Part shown: one piece after another, positions 25,251 to 34,200 of the stretch | How positions within the stretch are numbered: the first letter of the stretch is position 1 | Layout: the number at the start of each line of letters is the position of its first letter | The notes under the pieces: generated by a model | Databases searched by the model: none | What the model saw: the letters and a program-made list of their open reading frames with translations, nothing else | Told to the model about the DNA's origin: nothing | Program-made: the position numbers and the translations under genes | DNA from: Microbacterium sp. oral taxon 186 str. F0373 | GTDB taxonomy: Bacteria > Actinomycetota > Actinomycetes > Actinomycetales > Microbacteriaceae | NCBI RefSeq assembly: GCF_000411455.1 | Contig: NZ_KE150457.1 | Location: forward strand, 1,762,023-1,826,022 | Length of the DNA stretch: 64,000 nt | Direction: 5' to 3'

Positions 25251-26087
25251 TCAGATGGTGACCCGGGGCGCCTGCGCGAGCGTCGCGAGCATGCCGACGA
25301 TCGCGGCTTCGACGAGATCCCAGTCGTGCACGATGAGGGCATAGTCGAATCGCAACGTCACCAGGCCCCAGGCGGCCGCGTTGGCATCGCGCACGAGGTC
25401 CTTATGGCGGTGCGACGGACCATCGTGATTGTCGACGCCATCCGCTTCGATGAGAAGTCGGTCCCCGATCAGCAGGTCGACCCGCCCGACGCCCACGACA
25501 GTGCGCTGGGTCTGCACCCGCAGGTCGAGGCGGCGAAGGCGCCAGCGCAGCAGCGACTCCAGCCCGCTGTCGGCATCGTGGCGGGCGAGGGCGAGAGCTT
25601 CGCGCCCCGCGGCATCGACCCGCTCGTGCAGCCACCGCCGACCATCGTCATCGATGAGACCGAGTCGCAGCGCCGATTCGAGCACGACGAAGAACTCTTC
25701 GACGCCGTGGCACCGCTGGATCTGCAGCAGGACGCGCGGCACGGACGCGCTCGTCCCGGCACGTCCGAGGGGGCCGTCATCCCAGTGTTCGACACAGCCG
25801 CATCCGCGGGGATGGTAGGTCCGCTGTCCGTCGCAGAGCCACACGTGCGTCCGCGCATCGTCGGTCAGAACCCAGAGCCCCAGGTGCCGAGCCGCAGTGA
25901 CGCAGGCGAACCGTCCGCCGTGGGCGCCTATGTCTCGTGCAGCGTCGCAGGCAGCGACAGTCGTGTAGACGCCTCGGCGGCATCGGTGGAACGTACCCGC
26001 GCTGATGTGTTGTCGCAACTGGCTTCGCGACAAGCCGCCGCGCAGGAGAGCTCCGGTGGTGAAGACGGCCTGGGACGCATCGCACAT
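25251..26087 (-). CDS. DUF559 (Vsr-like nuclease fold) protein with N-terminal AbiEi-like region
   Basis: About 278 residues from the ATG at 26087 (AGGG about eight bases upstream); an ATG at 26117 is an in-frame alternative. The N-terminal part (FTTGALLRGGLSRSQLRQHISAGTFHRCRRGVYTT) resembles the winged-helix seen in AbiEi-like and DUF559 proteins. The C-terminal part fits DUF559, a PD-(D/E)XK/Vsr-related nuclease fold: VDLLIGDRLLIEADGVDNH with Asp and Glu in the expected places, then LRFDYALIVHDW. Such genes often occur in several copies in Microbacteriaceae. Inverted repeats flank it on both sides. Biological role unknown. Confidence 0.8.
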   Translation of the reverse strand: MCDASQAVFTTGALLRGGLSRSQLRQHISAGTFHRCRRGVYTTVAACDAARDIGAHGGRFACVTAARHLGLWVLTDDARTHVWLCDGQRTYHPRGCGCVEHWDDGPLGRAGTSASVPRVLLQIQRCHGVEEFFVVLESALRLGLIDDDGRRWLHERVDAAGREALALARHDADSGLESLLRWRLRRLDLRVQTQRTVVGVGRVDLLIGDRLLIEADGVDNHDGPSHRHKDLVRDANAAAWGLVTLRFDYALIVHDWDLVEAAIVGMLATLAQAPRVTI

Positions 26088-26199
26088 GGCGACACCCTGC
26101 ACAGTACGCACGGGCATGACCGCTCGGTTCTCGGCATCCGTGGACAAATCCGCACACCGCACGGCCTGTGCAGGACGTGTTGCCGACGGGCGCCGCGTG

Positions 26200-26281
26200 C
26201 CGAACTGCAAGGCCCGTCAGGCGACTCGCCGGGCGGATGCCGCCGCGCGCGGCGTGTCGTTACGAAACCCTTGCAGTTCGG
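26200..26281. repeat. Perfect 13-bp inverted repeat between DUF559 gene and pstB
   Basis: CCGAACTGCAAGG (26200-26212) and CCTTGCAGTTCGG (26269-26281), 56 bases apart, with GC-rich inner sequence. It lies 5' of the DUF559 gene and 3' of pstB, so it may also end pst transcription. Same AACTGCAAGG core as the element at 25121-25202. Confidence 0.65.
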
Positions 26282-26309
26282 TTGCCGTGGTCGTTCTCCG
26301 CCGGGCGAT

Positions 26310-27089
26310 TCAGCCGAAGCGGCCGGAGACGTAGTCCTCGGTCGCCTGCACGGACGGGGCCGTGAAGATGGTGTCGGTGTTGTCGTACTCGATGAGCTTT
26401 CCGGGCTTGCCGGTGCCGGCGATGTTGAAGAACGCCGTCTTGTCGGACACACGCGATGCCTGCTGCATGTTGTGCGTCACGATGACGATCGTGTACTCCG
26501 TCTTCAGCTCCTGGATGAGCTCCTCGATCGCGAACGTCGAGATCGGGTCCAGGGCCGAGCACGGCTCGTCCATCAGCAGCACGTCGGGGGAGACCGCGAT
26601 CGCGCGCGCGATGCACAAGCGCTGCTGCTGCCCGCCCGACAGGCCCGCACCGGGCTTGTCGAGGCGGTCCTTGACCTCGTTCCAGAGGTTTGCGCCCTGC
26701 AGCGAGCGTTCGACGAGGGCGTCGGCGTCGCTCTTGGAAATGCGCTTGTTGTTGAGCTTCACGCCGGCCAGCACGTTCTCCTTGATCGACATGGTCGGGA
26801 ACGGGTTCGCCCGCTGGAACACCATGCCGACGTGACGACGCACGAGCACGGGGTCCACGCCGCTGCCGTACAGGTCATCGCCGTCGACGAGGACCTTGCC
26901 TTCGACACGGGCGCCGGGGATGACCTCGTGCATGCGGTTGAGCGTGCGCAGGAACGTGGACTTGCCGCAGCCGGACGGCCCGATGAACGCCGTGACGGCG
27001 CGGGGCTCGATCTCCATGGAGACGCCCTCCACGGCGAGGAAATCGCCGTAGTAGACGTTGAGGTTTTCGACTTCGATGCGCTTGGACAC
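26310..27089 (-). CDS. pstB: Phosphate ABC transporter ATP-binding protein
   Basis: 259 residues, the normal length. Walker [10 protein letters not shown], signature LSGGQQQR, Walker [14 protein letters not shown], and the PstB-type N-terminus [20 protein letters not shown]. Powers high-affinity phosphate uptake with PstA and PstC. GTG start at 27089 with AAGGAAGG eight bases upstream. Last gene of pstSCAB, 15 bases after pstA. phoU is not here but 20 kb away next to senX3-regX3. Confidence 0.97.
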   Translation of the reverse strand: MSKRIEVENLNVYYGDFLAVEGVSMEIEPRAVTAFIGPSGCGKSTFLRTLNRMHEVIPGARVEGKVLVDGDDLYGSGVDPVLVRRHVGMVFQRANPFPTMSIKENVLAGVKLNNKRISKSDADALVERSLQGANLWNEVKDRLDKPGAGLSGGQQQRLCIARAIAVSPDVLLMDEPCSALDPISTFAIEELIQELKTEYTIVIVTHNMQQASRVSDKTAFFNIAGTGKPGKLIEYDNTDTIFTAPSVQATEDYVSGRFG

Positions 27090-27104
27090 AGGGGCCTTCC
27101 TTGC

Positions 27105-28205
27105 TTAGCGTGCCTTCGGCGCGAAGACCATCGCGACGATCCGGGCGATCAGGTTGAAGATGACGACGAGGATGACCAGCAGCAGCGCCGCGCCCCAGGC
27201 CTGGGCCTGAGAGGCGTCGATGTCCTGCCCCGGGAAACTGTAGGCCGTGTAGGCCATGACCGGCAGGGTCTGCATCGCACCGTTGAACGGGTCGGAGTTG
27301 AAGTTGTCGGTGAAGCTCGCGGCGATGAAGATCGGCGCCGTCTCGCCGATGACACGGGCCACGGCGAGCACGACGCCGGTGATGATGCCGCTGGCGGCGG
27401 TGCGCAGGACCACCTTGATGATCGTGATCGATCGCGGCACGCCGAGGGCGAACGACGCCTCGCGGAGGTCGGCGGGCACCAGGCGCAGCATCTCCTCGGT
27501 GGAGCGGATCACGATCGGGATCATGAGCACCGAGAGGGCGATGGATGCCGAGAATCCGCTGAATGCCTTCGGACCGACGATGAGGGCGAAAAGCGAGAAG
27601 GCGAACAGACCGGCGACGATCGACGGAATGCCGGTCATCACATCGACCAGGAACGTGATCGTGCGGCGCAGCGGGTTCTTCGGCTGCGCGTACTCGACGA
27701 GGTAGACCGCCGCGAGGATGCCGATCGGCACCGAGATCAGCGCCGCGATCCCCGTGATGATGAGCGTTCCGACGATGGCCTGCAGTGCGCCGGGCGTCGA
27801 GACCACGGCCAGGGTGTTGGGGTCGAATGCGGTCCCGCCCACCTTGGTGATGAAGTCCCACGACATGACGCCCATGCCTTTGGAGAACACGGTCCACAGC
27901 GTCGAGATGAGCGGAGCAACGGCCAGGACGAAGGCCACCGTGACCAGACCGCGCACGACGCGGTCGGTCGACTTGCGCCTGCCTTCGACGATCGCCGAGA
28001 AGACGCCGATGGCGATCAGGTAGACGACCGCGCTGAGGATGAGCCAGGTCGCGACGTTGAAGCCGCCGAGCACGAGCTGGAGGGCGGCGATCACCGCGAG
28101 CGAGACGACGAGCACGATGGGCTCGATGAACCGCGGCAGCTGACCGCTGGTGAGCGACAGCGGCGGCGTGGACGTCGTGGCCACGGGGGTGGTGAGCTCG
28201 CTCAC
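27105..28205 (-). CDS. pstA: Phosphate ABC transporter permease PstA
   Basis: 366 residues; longer than the E. coli protein because of an N-terminal extension with two or more extra hydrophobic helices (residues about 25-110) before the conserved permease block that starts with TALLGTLIITGIAAL-like sequence and includes the EAA loop LRLVPADLREASFALGVPRSITIIKVVL. GTG start at 28205 overlaps the pstC stop (GTGA). An apparent longer frame into pstC is spurious. Confidence 0.95.
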   Translation of the reverse strand: MSELTTPVATTSTPPLSLTSGQLPRFIEPIVLVVSLAVIAALQLVLGGFNVATWLILSAVVYLIAIGVFSAIVEGRRKSTDRVVRGLVTVAFVLAVAPLISTLWTVFSKGMGVMSWDFITKVGGTAFDPNTLAVVSTPGALQAIVGTLIITGIAALISVPIGILAAVYLVEYAQPKNPLRRTITFLVDVMTGIPSIVAGLFAFSLFALIVGPKAFSGFSASIALSVLMIPIVIRSTEEMLRLVPADLREASFALGVPRSITIIKVVLRTAASGIITGVVLAVARVIGETAPIFIAASFTDNFNSDPFNGAMQTLPVMAYTAYSFPGQDIDASQAQAWGAALLLVILVVIFNLIARIVAMVFAPKAR

Positions 28206-29203
28206 GAGCGCTTTCCTCTCTTGCGGCCCTTCGCGCCGGGACCCGTGGCCGCGATGATGTAGCGGGCCAGCATGTTCACGGCGAGGGAGACGACGAACAG
28301 CATCAGACCGGTGCCGATCAGCGCGGAGCGCTGCAGGTCGGTGGCGATCGGGAAGTTGAGCGCGATGTTGGCGGCGATCGTCTGCGAGTTGTAGCCGTCG
28401 GTGAGCAGAGCCACCGAGAAGATGAGGCTCGGCGAGACGATCAGGGCGATCGCCATCGTCTCGCCCAGCGCACGGCCGAGCCCGAGCAGCGTGGCCGACA
28501 CCATGCCGCTGCGAGCGTAGGGGAGCACCGCGAGGCGCACCATCTCCCATCGCGTCGCGCCGAGGGCGAGGGCTGCCTCCTCGTGCAGACGCGGCGTCTG
28601 CAGGAAGATCTCGCGCGTGATGGAGGTGACGATCGGCAGGATCATCACGGCGAGCACGACGCCACCGGCGAGCATCGTGGAGCCCGTGCTCGATACCGGA
28701 CCCTGGAACAGGGGGATCCAGCCGAAGTACTGGTTGAGGAAATCGGCGAGCGGCAGGAGCAGCGGGCGCATGACGATGATGCCCCACAGGCCGAAGACGA
28801 TGGAGGGCACCGCCGCGAGCAGGTCGATGATGTAGCCGAGGAAGCCGGCGATCCGTCGCGGCGCGTAGTGCGAGATGAACAGGGCGATGCCGATGGCGAC
28901 GGGCGTGCCGAGGACCATGGCGATCAGCGCCGCCCAGATGCTTCCCCACAGCAGCGGCGCGACGTAGTCCCAGAAGCTCGACCAGTTGGCGTTCTGGTAG
29001 CCGGCGAGATCGCCCTGCGACCAGTTGGCGGTGATAGCCGGAAGACCCTTGAGGATGAGGAAGATCGCGACGCCCGCGAGGATGATCATGATCGATACGG
29101 CGGCCGTGGTCGACAGGCCCAGGAACACCGAGTCGCCGGCGCGACGCTTACCGACGATGTTGGAGGCCGGCTTGCGCGCGGGTGCGGTCTTGACGTCAGC
29201 CAC
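28202..29203 (-). CDS. pstC: Phosphate ABC transporter permease PstC
   Basis: 333 residues with about six transmembrane helices and the EAA loop TPRLHEEAALALGATRWEMVRLAVLPYARSG-type motif that contacts PstB. Forms the membrane channel with PstA. GTG start at 29203. Separated from pstS by a 166-base gap that holds two strong hairpins. Confidence 0.95.
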   Translation of the reverse strand: MADVKTAPARKPASNIVGKRRAGDSVFLGLSTTAAVSIMIILAGVAIFLILKGLPAITANWSQGDLAGYQNANWSSFWDYVAPLLWGSIWAALIAMVLGTPVAIGIALFISHYAPRRIAGFLGYIIDLLAAVPSIVFGLWGIIVMRPLLLPLADFLNQYFGWIPLFQGPVSSTGSTMLAGGVVLAVMILPIVTSITREIFLQTPRLHEEAALALGATRWEMVRLAVLPYARSGMVSATLLGLGRALGETMAIALIVSPSLIFSVALLTDGYNSQTIAANIALNFPIATDLQRSALIGTGLMLFVVSLAVNMLARYIIAATGPGAKGRKRGKRS

Positions 29204-29279
29204 GACGGCCCTCCGGGTCGGGCAGGGTCATGTGTACTCCTCGGGTCGGGATCGCTGAGTCCGGGTGTGTGTCCGACTC

Positions 29280-29314
29280 AGCAGGGTCGTCGATCGCGGA
29301 TCGACGACCCTGCT
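29280..29314 (-). terminator. Hairpin 2 after pstS
   Basis: Perfect inverted repeat GCAGGGTCGTCGATC (29281-29295) with 29299-29313 around GCG, extended by one A-T pair. Second of two tandem hairpins between pstS and pstC; no T run. Probably mRNA stabiliser or partial terminator raising PstS over PstCAB. Confidence 0.6.
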
Positions 29315-29320
29315 CAGCCA

Positions 29321-29358
29321 GGTCCGGTCTGCGCAGCGTGAGCCGCGCAGACCGGACC
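29321..29358 (-). terminator. Hairpin 1 after pstS
   Basis: Perfect 14-bp inverted repeat (29321-29334 with 29345-29358) and 10-base loop, 11 bases after the pstS stop. Confidence 0.65.
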
Positions 29359-29369
29359 GGGACGAGGTG

Positions 29370-30497
29370 TTACTTGATCGCGGCGAGCGTCTTCGCAGCG
29401 GCTGCGAGGACGGAGGCCGGCAGCGGCGCGGAGCCGGCGTTCTTCTCGGCCACCGACTGGCCGAGCGAGCTGGTCACGAAGCCGAGGTAGGACTTCACGA
29501 GCTCGGCCTGCTTGGCATCCTTGAACGTGGAGCAGATGACCGCGTAGGAGACCAGCGGGATCGGGTACGTGTCAGCCGTCAGCTTGGAGTAGTCGAACTT
29601 CTTCGACAGGTCTCCCGGAACACCGTTGGAGGCCTCGACAGCGGCGACGTCGAACGTCTTCGAGACCGCGTCACCGCTGAACGCGATCGCGGTGCCGTTG
29701 GTGAGGATCGACGCGGCGTTCAGCGAGCCGATGGCGGAGTGGTCGGCGTAGCCGATGGTGCCGGAGCCGGCCTTGACGGCCTCGACGACACCCGAGCCGC
29801 CCTTCTGCTTCGAAACGTTGCCCTGAACCGGCCAGTCCTTGCCCGCGGGGAAGGTCCACACCGACGACTGGGTCGCGGCGAGGTAGTTGGTGAAGTTCTG
29901 GGTCGTGCCGGAGCCGTCCGAGCGCGCCACGGTGGTGATCGCGCCAGCCGGCAGCGCCGTGCCGTTGTCCTTGGTGATGGCCGGGTCGGACCAGTCGGTG
30001 ATCTGCAGCGCGAAGATCTTCGCGATCGTCTCGCCGCTCAGCTGCAGCTTGGTGACACCGGGGATGTTGAAGACGATCGCGACACCGTCGAGGTAGATCG
30101 GGATGTTCACGGCACCGTCGGTGCACAGCGCCTTCGACTGAGCCGTCTGGTCGGCGTTGAGGGGCGAGTCCGAACCCGCGAAGTCGTACGCGCCGCTGAG
30201 GAAGTTCGTGACGCCGCCGCCCGAGCCCTGCGACTTGTCGTAGTTGATCTTCACGTTCTTGGCGGTCGCGTTGTACGCGGTCGTCCAGGCCTGCTGCGCG
30301 TTGGACTGGGCGCTCGATCCGCCGGCGGTGATGGTGCCGCTGAGGCTGGGGTCGATCTGGAAGGCGACGTCCGAGCTGGTGGCGGTCGGGCTTGCGCTCT
30401 CGGCCGGCGTGTTGCTGCCGGACGACGCGCAGCCCGTGAGGGCGAGGGCGGCGACGGCCGCGATGGCGCCCAGCTGGGCGATACGGGTGAGCTTCAC
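29370..30497 (-). CDS. pstS: Phosphate-binding lipoprotein PstS
   Basis: 375 residues. Signal peptide with lipobox LTGC, then the PBP-like phosphate-binding fold: TITAGGSSAQ, KSQGSGGGVTNFLSGAYDFAGSDSPL-type phosphate loop, and VARSDGSGTTQNFTNYL. High-affinity outside binding protein for PstCAB. GTG at 30497 with AAGGA seven bases upstream. A PHO box-like repeat sits about 90-110 bases before the start. Confidence 0.96.
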   Translation of the reverse strand: MKLTRIAQLGAIAAVAALALTGCASSGSNTPAESASPTATSSDVAFQIDPSLSGTITAGGSSAQSNAQQAWTTAYNATAKNVKINYDKSQGSGGGVTNFLSGAYDFAGSDSPLNADQTAQSKALCTDGAVNIPIYLDGVAIVFNIPGVTKLQLSGETIAKIFALQITDWSDPAITKDNGTALPAGAITTVARSDGSGTTQNFTNYLAATQSSVWTFPAGKDWPVQGNVSKQKGGSGVVEAVKAGSGTIGYADHSAIGSLNAASILTNGTAIAFSGDAVSKTFDVAAVEASNGVPGDLSKKFDYSKLTADTYPIPLVSYAVICSTFKDAKQAELVKSYLGFVTSSLGQSVAEKNAGSAPLPASVLAAAAKTLAAIK

Positions 30498-30584
30498 TGT
30501 GAATCCTTCACGTTGTGTGGGAAATGCGGGCCCGGTGCAGGGCACGCCCCGACGCTAGACAGGCACTCTTACCGGCCGGCGGTG

Positions 30585-30606
30585 CAGAGGTGAACGAGAG
30601 GTTAAC
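30585..30606 (-). promoter_or_regulatory. PHO box upstream of pstS
   Basis: On the minus strand two consecutive 11-mers, GTTAACCTCTC then GTTCACCTCTG, match the PhoP direct-repeat unit GTTCACC (6/7 and 7/7). A weaker unit with CTCAC lies just upstream. Likely bound by RegX3/PhoP under phosphate limitation. Confidence 0.75.
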
Positions 30607-30689
30607 GATCGTGAGCGATCGTGTGCGGGGCGCGGGCCGGAGGGCACCGGTTCCCCGGCGGTTCACATGGCACCCCTACGATGTGGGCC

Positions 30690-31295
30690 ATGGGTACGAC
30701 AAGCAAGAGCGAACGCGCCGCGCGCGATGCCATCACCGACGCGTCCGCGGCGGCCAAGACGGCGGCCAAGACGGCCAAGAACCTCCCGAAGAAGCTGGCG
30801 GCCGGGCTCGAGGAGTACATCGACGAGGCGCGCGACGCCGCCGATGTGTCGAAGAAGAAGCTGCGCCGCAAGCCCCGCACGGTGACGAAGCACGCGGAAC
30901 GCGCGGTGCGGCGCCTGGAACGCGCCGTTGCGAAGGCCGTCGCCGCCGCCGATCGCAAGGCGCGGCTGCGTGCCGAGGCGCGCCGTGCGGCCCAGGAGGC
31001 GGAGAGTTCCGCTGCGCGCGCAGCGGCGGAGGCAGCCGAGGCGAAGGCGCTCAAGAAGGCCGCACGCCGCGCGGAGGCCGCTGCCGCGCGCGCCGAGCTC
31101 GACGCGGATGCGGCCGATGAGGCGCTCGCCGCCGAGCTCGCCGCTCCCGCGGACACGGGCGCGCCGCAGCCCACGGATGACGACGCGGACCTGAGCGCCC
31201 TCACCGTCGTGCAGCTGCGCGAACGCGCGCGCTCCGCCGGACGAACGGGCTACTCACGCCTGACGAAGGCGCAGCTGATCGAACTGCTCTCCTGA
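30690..31295 (+). CDS. Lys/Ala-rich basic protein with C-terminal SAP/Rho-N-like motif
   Basis: 201 residues. The body is an Ala/Lys/Arg-rich, probably coiled-coil or histone-H1-like stretch (KTAAKTAKNLPKKLAAG, ARRAAQEAESSAARAAAEAAEAKALKK). The last 35 residues, LSALTVVQLRERARSAGRTGYSR and LTKAQLIELLS, resemble SAP or Rho N-terminal helices that bind nucleic acid. TACGAT at 30677-30682 is seven bases before the ATG, so leaderless; ATG at 30681 would overlap the -10 box. It ends one base before the NRPS start codon. Likely a nucleoid-associated protein, but untested. Confidence 0.75.
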   Translation: MGTTSKSERAARDAITDASAAAKTAAKTAKNLPKKLAAGLEEYIDEARDAADVSKKKLRRKPRTVTKHAERAVRRLERAVAKAVAAADRKARLRAEARRAAQEAESSAARAAAEAAEAKALKKAARRAEAAAARAELDADAADEALAAELAAPADTGAPQPTDDDADLSALTVVQLRERARSAGRTGYSRLTKAQLIELLS

Positions 31296-31296
31296 C

Positions 31297-34200
31297 GTGG
31301 ACGATTCACCCCGGGCGCTCCTCGGTCGGGCGGAGGCTGCGACCCCGGCCCGCACGCTGCTGGACGTGTTGCGTGCCACGGCGCGCGCGTTTCCCGAAGC
31401 CTCCGCGATCGACGACGGTTCGGGCGCCCTGAGCTATCGCGAGCTGTTGGCCCGGGTCGGCGCCACGGCGGCGCGCCTGCATGACGCGGGCGTTCGACGC
31501 GGCGATCGCGTCGGGGTGCGGATGCCGTCGGGTTCGAAAGAGCTGTACATCGCGATCCTCGGCGTCCTCGCCGCCGGTGCGGCGTACGTGCCCGTCGACG
31601 CGGATGACCCCGACGAGCGTGCGCGGCTGGTCTTCGGAGAGGCTGCCGTGCGCGGCGTCATCACCGGCACGGGCACGTACGCCCCGGCATCCGAAGAAGC
31701 CGCCGTGGCGAATGACCTCTTCGACGGTGAGGCGCCTCACCCCGCGACACAGGCGGTTGTGGCGGTGCCGCCGCCGAACGTCGACGACGACGCCTGGATC
31801 ATCTTCACGTCCGGCTCCACGGGCGTGCCCAAGGGCGTTGCGGTCACCCACCGCGCGGCGGCCGCCTTCGTGGATGCCGAGGCTCGTCTGTTCGTTCCCC
31901 ATGCGCCGCTGGGACCCGACGACCGCGTGCTCGCCGGACTGTCCGTGGCCTTCGACGCCTCATGCGAGGAGATGTGGCTCGCGTGGCGTCACGGTGCGTG
32001 TCTCGTTCCGGCGCCGCGGTCGCTGGTGCGCTCCGGCGAGGATCTCGCGCCGTGGTTGCTGCGCCAGAGCATCACTGTCGTGTCCACGGTGCCCACGCTG
32101 GCCGCGATGTGGCCGGCGGAGTCCATCGAGAACGTACGTTTGCTCATCTTCGGCGGCGAGGCATGTCCGCCCGAGCTCGCCGCGCGCCTGGTCGCCGACG
32201 GACGCGAGGTGTGGAACACGTACGGCCCGACCGAAGCGACGGTCGTGGCGTGCGCGGCTCCGCTCGACGGGTCCGTGCCGGTGCGCATCGGCCTGCCCCT
32301 GGACGGGTGGCTGCTCGCGGTGGTCGACGGTGACGGACAGCCCGTCGGCGAGGGTGGCGCCGGCGAGCTGATCATCGGCGGCGTGGGTCTCGCGCGCTAC
32401 CTCGACCCGGCGAAGGATGCCGAGAAGTACGCACCCTTCCCGACACTCGGCTGGGACCGCGCGTATCGCTCCGGCGACCTCGTCCGCTTCGAGCCCGCGG
32501 GGCTCGTGTTCCAGGGCCGCGCCGACGACCAGGTGAAGGTCGGCGGGCGACGCATCGAGCTCGGCGAGGTGGAGGCCGCCCTGCAGGATCTGCCGGGCGT
32601 GACCGGCGCCGCGGCCGCCGTACGCACCACCGAGGCGGGGGTGCCCGTTCTCGTCGGCTACCTCGCGGCGCCTGCGGATTTCGATCGTCTCGCGGCGCGG
32701 GCGGATCTGGCGGCGCGGCTGCCGGCTCCCATGGTGCCGCTGCTGGCCGTCGTCGACGACCTGCCCGTGCGCACGTCGGGCAAGGTCGACCGTGCGGCCC
32801 TGCCGTGGCCGTTGCCGAACGTGGAGCTTCCGGCATCCGATCTCTCGCCGGGGGAGGCGTGGCTCGCCCAGCAGTGGCACGCGGTACTCGGCATGCCGGT
32901 CGTCGACCGCAAGACCGACTTCTTCGATCTCGGCGGCGGGTCACTCGCCGCGGCGCAGCTCGTGTCCCGCATCCGCACGCGCGTGCCCGAGTTCTCCGTC
33001 GCCGACATCTATGACGTGCCGCGACTGGGGGCGATGGCCAAAGCCCTCGGCACCGGTCTGCAGGAGGATGCCCCTGCCACATTCCACCGTCCGGAGCCGA
33101 CGCCGCGACGGGCCCAGTGGGCGCAGACGCTGCTCGCGGTGCCGCTGTTCATCCTCTCCGGCATCCGGTGGATGCTCTACCTGCTCACGGCATCCGCCGT
33201 CCTGCGGCTCTTCCCCGGGTTCGACGTGCTGCCCGAAGCACCACTTCCCCTTCTTGCCGTCGGACTGCTCGTGTTCGCGACGCCGTTCGGGCGCATGGCG
33301 ATCGCAGCGGCATCCGCCCGACTGCTGTTGAGGGGCGTGCGACCGGGTGACTATCCGCGCGGCGGCTGGGTGCACATCCGGCTGTGGCTGGCCGAGCAGA
33401 TCGCCGATCAGGTGGATGCCGTGGGTCTCGCCGGAGCGCCGTGGGTGAGCTACTACGCCCGCGCCCTCGGCGCGCGCATCGGCACGGGCGTCGACCTGCA
33501 CGCGCTGCCGCCCATCACCGGGATGCTCGAGATCGGAGACGGCGCCGCCATCGAGCCCGAGGTCGATCTGTCGGGGTACTGGATCGATGGTGACGTCGTG
33601 CGCATCGGTGCCATCCGTATCGGCGCCGGGGCCACCGTGGGTTCGCGCAGCACGCTCGCTCCCGGCACCCGGATCGGCCGCCGCGCCGAGATCGCACCCG
33701 GGTCGGCGGTGTTCGGACGGGTGCGCGCCGACCAGACGTGGGCGGGCTCTCCCGCGGTGCGCGTGGGTGGCACATCCGCGCAGTGGCCCGTCGAGCGGGC
33801 CCCCGCTCCCACCCGCTGGCTCTGGGCATACGCCGCCTCCGCGATCGCTCTGGCACTCCTGCCGCTGGTGGCGTTCGCTGCGGGCGCGCTCGTCGTCGCC
33901 CGCGGCATCCAGGGTGCGGCGTCGCTCCTCGAGGCGCTGGGCGGGGCGCTGGTGTGGCTTGTTCCCGGTGTGCTGGTCGCGGGTGTCGTCTTCGCCGGTG
34001 TCGTCGTCGTGACGGTTCGCGTGCTGTCGATCGGGCTGAACGAGGGCGTGCACGCGGTGCGCAGCCGCGTCGGCTGGCAGGCATGGACGATCGAGCGCCT
34101 GCTGGACTCGGCGCGAACGATCCTGTTCCCGCTGTACTCGAGCCTGTTCACGCCCGTATGGCTGCGCCTGCTCGGCGCGCAGGTCGGTCGCGATGTCGAA

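Noticed and set aside
25326..28262. 978-codon plus-strand frame
   Set aside because: Antisense to DUF559, pstB and pstA, all with clear motifs; low-complexity His/Asp/Arg product.
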